Shown: one piece after another, positions 56,675 through 64,000 of the stretch
Numbering within the stretch: the first letter of the stretch is position 1
Layout of the letters: the number at the start of each line of letters is the position of its first letter
Notes under the pieces: generated by a model
The model's input: only the letters and a program-made list of their open reading frames with translations
Told to the model about the DNA's origin: nothing
The model's database searches: none
Origin: Brachionus plicatilis
Lineage: Eukaryota > Rotifera > Eurotatoria > Ploima > Brachionidae
Length of the DNA stretch: 64,000 bases
Assembly: GCA_010279815.1 (NCBI GenBank)
Contig: QEOQ01000426.1
Coordinates: 354,831-418,830, forward strand
Direction: 5' to 3'
Position numbers and translations under genes: made by a program

Positions 56675-57112
56675 TATTAACTTTAATTTTATTTTTATTT
56701 TATTTTATTTTTATTTCATTTTTTTTTTATTATTTTTTTAACTTATTCTGAAGGAGCTCTAGCTCGGTACAGAAAACAAATAAATAAATAAATAAATAAT
56801 TGTTGATAAAATAAACAGTTGATAAATCAATTGTTGACAATTTATACTCGGCCATATTTTTTACTGAAGATTTTTTTAAAGTAAATTTTGTGATCACTTT
56901 TGACCAGACCTAAATAATTTAGTTCCTTCAAATTGATTTTCTCTAATTAAACCTTTCTCTCAAAAAAGTTATACCTAAAATGTCAGTTTCCCATTTTATT
57001 TTTTTATGATACTGTAATTCTGATTATCATGTTACAACCAAGTAGTTAACAAAGAAAAGAAAAATTTGAATTACTACAAAATATTTTATTAATAAAAATA
57101 CTTAAAAATTAT

Positions 57113-58708
57113 TCACGAATTTAAAGACTGCAAAATTTTGAGCATTGTATCTAGTTCATTTCTAAATTTTTCTATTTCATCATTTTTAACCCTAAGCTGA
57201 TTTTCATAAAAAGTCACAATTCGGCCCATTTCAGCACTCTCTTCCCACACTTCTGAATTTTTCTCTCCACCTGCTGACAACCTTTGAACTAAACTTTCCA
57301 AATAAACACATTTTTGACTCAATTGCTTGTTGATTTGACCAAGCTTGCCAATTTTCGCCTGACTTTCTCTGCTTCTATTGCAAGCCTCTATCAACAATCT
57401 AAACTTGATCGGATCATCGAAGACCGACTCACCATCAAGCCCATTCAGAACAATTTTGGCGCCAGTAAAAGCACTTATCAATTTTTCCATTTCATCGCGG
57501 TGCTTCTGGCTCAAATCTTCCCACTTTTTCCAGTTCAAATTCTTAATTTGTTCAATTTTGTGCTCATGATCTCTCTGGGCCAAAGCAAGCTCATTTTCTT
57601 TTTTGCACAGCTTGATTTTAAGATTTTCAATTTGGGAATAAACATGCCGCATTGAGTCCAAGTCCGCGCTCTCCACCACTTTTTCCTGCTTGACCACAAA
57701 ATCAGATGGTTGGTAACTTTTTGTGTTCTTCAACAATTCTATCTGCCTTTCTTTGTCACAAATCTGATCCTGCAGACTTTTGAGAGAATTTCTCAAATTT
57801 TGGTTCATCGCTTCCAAGTTCCTTATTTTTTCATGGTTTTCCTGGTCCATTTTTTTCACCAGAGGGCTGAGATCGCGATCACGTGACACCACTCCGGACT
57901 CCTGGTCCCTAAACTTCTTGTACAAAAACATTTTCTGGTGCCACATTCGGCTCAGGCGCTCCACGTCCAAACTTTTGTCTTTTAGCTTGACTTCCAAGTC
58001 TTGGATGCGCTGCTCGTAGTAATCAATGCTCAGATTGATCGGGCTGGCTTCGCTTTTTTTCCCTTGTCTCATTCTCTTAATCAGCAAGTCCATTTCTTGC
58101 AGTTGTTTTTTGAGCCGTGTTATCTCCCGCACAAAGTCCGGTCCAGTTTTGTTCATTTGAATTTTTTGCATCTTGTCATTTAACTTCTTAATTTGTTTGT
58201 TTTTTTCGTCAATTATTTTGACGTCTTGTTCAATTTGATGCTGATTTTTTTCGTAAAAATCAACAATTTTTTTTAATTCAAAATTTTCTTGGGTCAATTG
58301 TAGATTGTTTTTGTCCACAAGGCTCTCCGGACATGTTTGCTCTGTGATTGGAAGAATGACTTTGGAAATATTGTCCAAAGATTTGTGAGTTTGAGAAGCG
58401 ATTGTGGGTTTTTTGTTGTCTTCTTGAAGCCTCTCCTGAATCAAGTCCAATTTTAGCTGTTTCTTTTCTTGTTCCAGCGCTGAAACATGCTTTTGAGTGT
58501 CTTGTTTGGTTTTTTTCATTTCACTGTAAAGTCTTTCATTTTCTTTCTGGTAGCCTTTCATCAATTCTTCTTGTTCCTCGAGTGACTTTTGCAAAAGATC
58601 GATTTTTTCTCTTTGTTCCTCAATTGTTTTCTTCTTATCTGCATCATCCAACTCATTATCTTCAAATGTAACTCGTTTTTTGAAATTTTCATTAAATTTT
58701 TCATTTAG
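57113..58708 (-). CDS. CEP162: CEP162-like centrosomal coiled-coil protein, C-terminal exon
   Basis: A minus-strand exon runs from an acceptor (TTTATTTAG, exon at 58,708) to the stop at 57,113, about 531 codons. It is almost wholly coiled coil, with short breaks. Recognisable segments are Y-Q-K-E-N-E-R-L-Y near the start, F-V-R-E-I-T-R-L-K-K-Q-L-Q-E-M-D, Y-Y-E-Q-R-I-Q-D-L-E-V-K-L and a C-terminal S-R-M-W-H-Q-K / E-K-F-R-N-E-L tail, matching my recollection of CEP162/KIAA1009. CEP162 binds axonemal microtubules and promotes transition-zone assembly at cilia (family knowledge). Splicing in phase 0 to the exon at 63,780 is inferred. Another centrosomal coiled-coil family cannot be excluded. Confidence 0.65.
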   Translation of the reverse strand, partial: LNEKFNENFKKRVTFEDNELDDADKKKTIEEQREKIDLLQKSLEEQEELMKGYQKENERLYSEMKKTKQDTQKHVSALEQEKKQLKLDLIQERLQEDNKKPTIASQTHKSLDNISKVILPITEQTCPESLVDKNNLQLTQENFELKKIVDFYEKNQHQIEQDVKIIDEKNKQIKKLNDKMQKIQMNKTGPDFVREITRLKKQLQEMDLLIKRMRQGKKSEASPINLSIDYYEQRIQDLEVKLKDKSLDVERLSRMWHQKMFLYKKFRDQESGVVSRDRDLSPLVKKMDQENHEKIRNLEAMNQNLRNSLKSLQDQICDKERQIELLKNTKSYQPSDFVVKQEKVVESADLDSMRHVYSQIENLKIKLCKKENELALAQRDHEHKIEQIKNLNWKKWEDLSQKHRDEMEKLISAFTGAKIVLNGLDGESVFDDPIKFRLLIEACNRSRESQAKIGKLGQINKQLSQKCVYLESLVQRLSAGGEKNSEVWEESAEMGRIVTFYENQLRVKNDEIEKFRNELDTMLKILQSLNS

Positions 58709-59030
58709 CTAAATAAAAGATATCAATTAGTTCTTTGCTTTAAAAGCGACCCGTTTAAATTCAAGCTTTTTTTCCATTTTTGAACCTGACTCTTAGAGCA
58801 TTTTTTTTGAGATAAAAGGTAAAATTAGAAATTTTTTTATTCAAATTTGAGTTTAAACTCTAGCTAACAGAAATTAAAAGTAAAATTTTAAAAAGTTTTT
58901 TAAAAAATTAATTGAATTCGATGCAATAATTTGATTTAAATTCTTAAATAATAAAGAAAAAATGTTTTCATTTTCATCACGCGGAAGCTTTTTCGTTACC
59001 TTTTTCTTTGGAATTGTTTCACTATTTTTA

Positions 59031-59205
59031 TTGCATTGTGTAATATAGTACTAAAAACAAAAGCAAAATATAAAACTGTTAAAGCTTAAGTCCTGGAGGG
59101 CTAAAATATATTCTGTAAATTGAAGCAACTGAAACATCCTTTGTACCACTAAACTGATATACTGATTCTGCAAACTCTGCAATAATTCTGCAAAATGGTG
59201 AATTT
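59031..59205. mobile_element. One-armed GGCATTGTG family copy
   Basis: gcattgtgtaatatagtac, then aaagcttaagtcctggaggg, ttctgtaaattgaagcaact and catcctttgtaccac. Matches one arm of the foldback family, with no second arm. Confidence 0.6.
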
Positions 59206-59250
59206 TTGATATGTGAAAATAAAAGCTTGCCCTCGAAAACCCCATAAAAA

Positions 59251-59672
59251 ATTTTTTTATTTTTCTCAAAAAATTTCTTCAAATCATGTGATTTTTAACA
59301 AATTTGTATATTAATATTCTATTGATATTTTTTTTCTAAATTTTAGTAAAAACTTGCCTAAGTATAAATAAAATTTCGTGAAAAATGACTAAAAAATCAA
59401 AATATAATCAATCTCGTGTTAATCTAATGAATCGGAAAATGAAGACTTTTTCCCAGAAGAAGAGATGGTGACCGTAGATAAATGGCCGAAAACTCCTAAG
59501 TTACTAACACAAGATTGATTATATTTTGATTTTTTAGGCATTTTTCACGAAATTTTATTTATACTTAGGCAAGTTTTTACTAAAATTTAAGAAAAAAAAT
59601 ATCAATAGAATATTAATATACAAATTTGTTAAAAATCACATGATTTGAAGAGATTTTTTAAGAAAAATTAAG
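59251..59672. mobile_element. Inverted repeat built from two opposed transposon 5' ends
   Basis: Arms of ~170 bp (59,251-59,424 and 59,500-59,672) are near-perfect inverses, through aaatcatgtgatttttaac and taagtataaataaaatttcg. Each arm carries the start of the same protein: M-T-K-K-S-K-Y-N-Q-S on plus at 59,384, M-P-K-K-S-K-Y-N-Q-S on minus near 59,541. The centre encodes the acidic F-F-P-E-E-E-M block on plus, out of frame with its start. Related to the ORF at 925-1161. Confidence 0.7.
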
Positions 59673-59679
59673 CAATAAA

Positions 59680-60120
59680 GTAAAAAAGTAAAACCATAGA
59701 TTTGTTCAGAATTTTGTCTAGATTTAAAAAAAAAAAAAAAAAAAGTTGGGTCATAATTGATCTCTCGGAGGAGATACGATTTAAACCAGAAAAAACACAT
59801 TTTTTTCCTTTTTTTTTTAGCCAGCAAAAAACCGCCACACCTTTTTTTTTTCTAAATTACATTAGCTCATGAGAATTTTTTGCTCTTTCAGAATATATAT
59901 ACTTTTTTAGTATATTTAAGTTTTATATTTGAGATTTTGAGTCTTAAAGAACAGCAACTTTTTAGGGTTTGCTATTTTTAAAACCCTGGGTGTAAAAAAT
60001 TTTTTTAGCCCCCCCCCCAAAAAAAATTTTTTGTGTGGTTTTCGAGGGCGTATATTACGAATTTTGAGTCAAAAATGTGAAATTCAGATAGCACTAAAGT
60101 TTTGAATTTCGTGAACTTTA
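59680..60120 (-). repeat. Dispersed repeat R, copy 2
   Basis: Uninterrupted relative of the 1,300-2,480 repeat, immediately upstream (minus strand) of the M-P-K-K-S-K start, as in copy 1. Confidence 0.55.
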
Positions 60121-61182
60121 TTTATAATAAAATAATAAAAAGCTAAAATCCAAAACTAGATAATAAGAATAATCTTTTTCAATTGCATTGCATTGTATGA
60201 TTAATAAACATTTGTGGAATGCTGTAATATTATAAAGTCTAAAGTGTGCTGTTTGAAATATTATTTTGAATTTATGTTGAGCGTGATCATTTGTTGTTTC
60301 ACAGATATCATTAAATATTAAATGTCCAACTCAAATTATGGTGATGGTACAGAAAATTTACAGAACATTTTATAACCGGTCTTAATATTTACTTAAAAAA
60401 TTTTTTTATTAAAGTTTATGTACAATTCTCTTTTTTTAGTCTAAAAGAGTGATTGTTCACGAAATTGAAAAAAAAATTTAAAATTAATTTTTACATAAAA
60501 TTCATTTAGCTTTTTTTGTCCTAGCTCTTAAATTAGAATTATTTTTTAAATCTGATTTATACTGAATTAATACATCAGCATATGCAGAACAGTCGATTTA
60601 GGTTTCTTTATTTTCTTGCTTCCTTAGTGAATCAATCAAATAGATAAATAGGTATAAGGGATCAAGAGCTTTAATTTCTTTAAAACTCATGAATTATAAA
60701 TTAAAATATTTTGAAAATGAAAAAATTATTTTTATTTAGAGAAGGTTAGCAAAATTTAATATATGATATATTATTCATTTTTAAGAATAACTCAAAATTC
60801 AGTTTAAAAAAAATTGTATCCAAAATTTACATTAATATTTTTTTTAAGTAAATATTTAGACCAATTGTTCTTAAAATTAAAGAGCGTTTTTTCTAATTAA
60901 ATTGTGTGAACTGTGGGTCATAAAATTTATTAATTCAGACCCAAAAAATTAATTAATCCTAACAAGCAACCTAAAGCCGAGTGTTGCCGACGATTCTATC
61001 CTTTGTTCGTCTAATTAATTGTCTAAAAATTTTAAGATTTTCCCTTTTGAAAATTTATTTTTTAAAGACTCTAAATTGATTGTTTCAATAAATTAAAAAA
61101 ACCAAAAATGCACAAATATCTCCAGATGACTAAATTTCACACTTTTTATTCGTATTTGAATTTTTTAAAATTTGAGTATAAA
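60121..61182. other. AT-rich intronic sequence
   Basis: No supported frame or repeat boundary. Confidence 0.4.
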
Positions 61183-61191
61183 CCTATTCGC

Positions 61192-61534
61192 GGCATTGTG
61201 AAATTTCATACAAAACTTCCAATACAAAAATAAAAAAATTTTATAACTTTTGTTCTAAGTGTCAAAAACTTGTTCTGTAAATGAAACAAAGTGAAACAAA
61301 TGTTGTTTCACCTTCTGCGGAAGTCTGAAAAATCTGTGCAAATTAATTCTGTTTTGTTTTTAAATCTTTTAAATTGGGTGCAATTTTGCAAAATTCGCAC
61401 AGATTTTGCAGACTTCCGCAGAAGGTGAAACAACATTTGTTTCATTTACAGAACAAGTTTTTGACACTTAGAACAAAAGTTATAAAATTTTTTTATTTTT
61501 GTATTGGAAGTTTTGAATGAAATTTCACAATGCC
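61192..61534. mobile_element. Near-perfect foldback MITE with 9-bp target duplication
   Basis: 343 bp; starts GGCATTGTGAAATTTC and ends with its inverse. Flanked by CCTATTCGC on both sides (61,183-61,191 and 61,535-61,543). Arms of ~150 bp are almost identical (ttgttctaagtgtcaaaaac; tgttctgtaaatgaaacaaa). Youngest-looking member of the family. Confidence 0.9.
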
Positions 61535-61712
61535 CCTATTCGCTTGGTTATTGGCAATTACTTAAGAATTTATCTATATCTCTACCTAGTTTTATTGAGG
61601 ATTTAAAGCTTGAATTGTCTAAGGAGTAAAAATCTCTGTAATTAGCCTAACTGCACCTGAGTATGATTATTCTCTAATGGACTTCAAGTAATTGTCAATA
61701 ATCAAGCGAATA

Positions 61713-63674
61713 CACTGAAAAAAAAATAAGCGTCTTAGCAATAAAAAAAGTGCCTTTTTAAAAAAAAAAGCGACTTATAAAATTTTTTCGAGTGAAAAGC
61801 GACTTAATTAAACAAAAGAAAAAAGAGACTTTATTTATAAAAGTTAAATACACAATAAGCTCCTCCTTTTAATAACTAATAAGAAGAAAATAAAACTCTC
61901 CTGTAATTTTAACGGACAATTTTTATTTTCATAATTATAACAGATGTTTTGCAATTTTACATTATTATAATTTCGTTTGAATTCAAGAGTTTAACATTAT
62001 TTTTCTAAAATTCATATGTCCTTAATGAATGTTTTTTATTTTGACGAGCCGCAAATGGCTTGGATCGTTTCTCCTTTTATTAATCTTAAACAGTTTAAAC
62101 ACACAATTGTGTTTTTTACAAAACACTTTCTTTTTAGATTACGAAAAATTGTTCTTTTCAAATCGTTCGAAATTATTGTTATTAATATTAGTTTTCAACA
62201 TATTTTTAAATTTTTATTCACCTCTAAATAGTTTTAATATGATCTAAACTATATAATATTTATTTATTTATTTAAAATATAGTTTGGGATGGAATCCCAT
62301 CTAAACTATATAATTTAATGTTTATTTTTTATTTAAAAAAATTTAAAAACGAAACAAATCGTAAATTTAACAAATATATCTATTTAAGGTTTCGTGAAAT
62401 ACAGTAGAAATTTTTAAAAGAACATAAAAAATTGAATAACTTTTTTTCTATAAATTAAAAATAAGTATCGTGATTGCGACATTGTGCAACTTTCAAAGTT
62501 GCATCAGCTATCTAGGGCTGCAAAACTTTGCAAATTTAGATTAAATATCAATATGTTCTAGCGTAGTGCATTTTGCAGAGATTTTGCACATCATTAGCAG
62601 ACTTTGACAGTAGATGCAACTTTGAATGTTGCACCATGTTGCATTCACGAAACTAATTTTCAACTTTTAGAAAAAAATTTATTCAATTTTTTATCATTTT
62701 GTTCTTTTATTTTTTACTTAACTCAAGGTTGTGCAAAAGTCATAGTCGACTTTGACTTTTGAAATTTTTTTTACAATTTAAAGTCTCTACTGTATTTAAT
62801 AATTTAGACTTGAACTAGTCCACAAAAAAAACTTTTTTTTAAAATTTTTTCCTTTAAATGGCGCTTTTTGGGTTTTATTTAGAAGGCCGCTACAATAGCT
62901 ATCTGGAACGGCAATCCATGTCAGGATCACAATCATATGATTTTTTGCCATTCCAGGTAGCTATTGTAGCGGCCTACTAAATAAAACCCAAAAAAGCGCC
63001 TTTTATTGAAAAAAATTAAAAAAAAAAAGTTTTGACCCTGACTTAATTAAAAAAAATAAAGTCTTAGTTCCAGACTTGACTTTAACTTTTAACCAGCTCT
63101 GACTTAACTTCACTAAATATCTATTTAAGATGTGTAGAATCTGAACGATTATTATCATAATTTTTAGGCCATCTGTTTTTTTCAAATTAATTCTAAATAT
63201 GTTTAAAAAAATCGTCGCTATGACCAAAAGTACTTCAAGGTACCAGAGTTAGTCCTAAAAATGAATTTTTTTCTATTAAATTTGATAAGTAAATAGTTAT
63301 TTTCGACCAAAATTGAATTTAATAATTAATTTTTTATTTGTTTCACCATTTTGTAAAAAAATTTCTCTTCTTTTAATTCTTAAAACTATTTTTAAAAACA
63401 ATTTTAATATTTTAAATAAATTGTAAAAAAAATTAACTTTTAAATATTAAAATCAATATTGAAAATGAAATCCTTGATTTAATTAAATATTATCTAAGAA
63501 AAAAAATTCCCTCAAAATCCATCCATAAAAGCTTCTTAAAAAGTGACTTATAAACCGACTTTTTTAAATAACGTCTTAAAAAGTGACTTAAAAAAACCAA
63601 TAGAAGTGACTTTTTATCCGACTTAATGTCCGTCTTAAAAAGCGTCTCCAAGACGTTTTTTTTTTTTTTCAGTG
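61713..63674. mobile_element. TA-flanked CACTGAAAAA element with nested hairpins
   Basis: Ends CACTGAAAAAAAAA and TTTTTTTTTCAGTG with TA at both sides. Subterminal repeats of aagtgactt/aagcgactt and gtctt occur near each end. Contains a foldback at ~62,390-62,715 (ttgcaactttcaaagttgca words; tttcgtg/cacgaaa ends) and a tight inverted repeat at 62,862-63,003. No transposase seen. Confidence 0.6.
62862..63003. repeat. Tight inverted repeat with 55-bp arms
   Basis: ggcgctttttgggttttatt then aggccgctacaatagctatc is mirrored around a ~30-bp loop (catgtcaggatcacaatcat). About three mismatches. Confidence 0.8.
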
Positions 63675-63779
63675 TACCCGAGAGAAAAAAGGTCAAAAAT
63701 AGAAAAAAAGCTTAAATTTGACTGACTTTCTATTTCGAAATTTAAAATTTTTTATCATCTAACCCAATGTTCAACTTAC

Positions 63780-63892
63780 TTGATTAGTTACATCTAAAAG
63801 CTTTGTTCTTAATTCATTCAATTGCTTCTCGTATTCCTTCCGCATTTCTCTAATCCTTTGCTCATAATCATCAGCACACTTAATCAATTGAT
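63780..63892 (-). CDS. Upstream exon of the CEP162-like gene
   Basis: 113-nt exon between acceptor TTTAAAG and donor GTAAGT. Its 38 codons are coiled coil (C-A-D-D-Y-E-Q-R-I-R-E-M-R-K-E-Y-E-K). It ends in phase 0, matching the 58,708 exon, and starts in phase 1. Same strand and same protein character support one gene. Further exons must lie beyond the window's right edge. Confidence 0.55.
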
Positions 63893-64000
63893 CTTTAAAA
63901 AAAAAATATATAAATCTAAATTTAATTTTAATATAATATAAATATAAAAATATAAATATAAACAATTAAAGGAGAAAAAACATTTGGATATTTTTATTCG

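Larger units (their letters stand above)
54782..56800 (+). pseudogene. Jockey-like LINE RT fragment with three nested insertions
   Basis: Starts within the catalytic block (F-F-A-D-D-L-V-T-F-F), so the 5' part is gone. An ~80-bp LINE-tail insert (~54,838-54,918) follows, then W-L-I-K-W-K-M-K-I-S-V-E-K-S to 55,062. A 422-bp antisense LINE insert comes next (55,063-55,484). The frame resumes at 55,499 with L-K-I-Y-G-N-R and F-L-G-I-K-F-D, and runs to TGA near 56,053. In the 3' UTR sits a MITE (56,166-56,674); the copy ends with the hairpin and (AAAT)n tail at 56,745-56,800. Taking out the antisense LINE and one target repeat restores the frame across 55,062. Confidence 0.85.
53096..56920. mobile_element. 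Composite TIR element hosting a transposon nest
   Basis: Outer ends ttaggtctggtcaaaagt (53,096) and acttttgaccagacctaa (about 56,901-56,919). Inside the left side is a palindrome (~53,300-54,030) with ccccacaaacaaaaaactgt mirrored by agtttgtgggcaacagtttt. Further in, attgtcaacaattgatttat (~54,060) is mirrored by gataaatcaattgttgacaa near 56,825. A LINE with its own nested insertions fills the middle. Confidence 0.65.
58709..63779 (-). other. 5.1 kb intron of the CEP162-like gene
   Basis: Bounded by donor GTAAGT (63,779-63,774 reading down) and acceptor TTTATTTAG (58,717-58,709). It is about 60-100 times longer than the other introns in the window and consists largely of foldback elements (59,031; 59,251; 59,680; 61,192; 61,713). 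Confidence 0.55.

Noticed and set aside
56158..56751. Three ORFs across the CCGTATTCCC MITE
   Set aside because: They are mirror translations of the two inverted repeats, with no independent coding evidence.
57314..58671. Plus-strand ORFs opposite the CEP162-like exon
   Set aside because: They are antisense shadows of a long, compositionally biased coiled-coil reading frame.

Overview
The window is AT-rich (roughly three quarters A+T by eye) animal nuclear DNA. The evidence is short spliced introns of about 50-80 bp with GT..AG ends, TATA boxes, AATAAA signals, animal-type genes (N-terminal RASSF, phospholipase B1, WAP-domain secreted protein, a CEP162-like coiled-coil protein, a WD40 membrane protein) and a dense load of mixed-age transposons. 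A small invertebrate such as a monogonont rotifer fits composition and gene style, but this is inference; nothing in the sequence proves the species.

The main architectural feature is a large inverted duplication. The left arm (about 17,613-23,332) and the right arm (36,661 to about 44,207) are reverse complements around a 13.3 kb unique spacer. Each arm carries the same two apparently intact genes: a TATA-driven, single-exon RASSF7-10-type gene and a ten-exon secreted phospholipase B1. The two PLB1 genes point away from each other across the spacer, with the RASSF copies farther out in the same directions. The arms are nearly identical in coding sequence but differ by arm-specific insertions: about 2.05 kb only in the right arm and a 201 bp retro-insertion with target duplication only in the left.

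Layout. 0-5 kb: retroelement remnants, a TATA-bearing terminal-inverted-repeat (TIR) element and the last exon of an unrecognised gene (2,717-3,412). 5-13 kb: mostly AT-rich sequence with foldback elements and LINE remnants. 13-15.3 kb: a decayed Ty3/gypsy fragment. 17.6-23.3 kb: left arm. 23.3-36.7 kb: spacer with a broken Tc1 transposase, an 8-bp-TSD foldback element, a more GC-rich RING/coiled-coil pseudogene, an unclassified transposon-protein pseudogene and a three-exon double-WAP gene. 36.7-44.2 kb: right arm. 44.4-48 kb: nested elements, including a LINE split by a solo LTR. 48.8-50.1 kb: intronless WD40 protein with signal peptide and C-terminal membrane segment. 51.3-56.9 kb: inverted hAT remnants and a deep transposon nest. 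57.1-63.9 kb: CEP162-like gene on the minus strand with a 5 kb intron full of foldback elements.

The likely host genes are the RASSF pair, the PLB1 pair, the WAP gene, the WD40 gene, the CEP162-like gene and the 2.7-3.4 kb exon. I see no shared pathway or operon-like link among them. Most other sequence is layered mobile DNA; target-site duplications allow the order of several insertions to be read directly.
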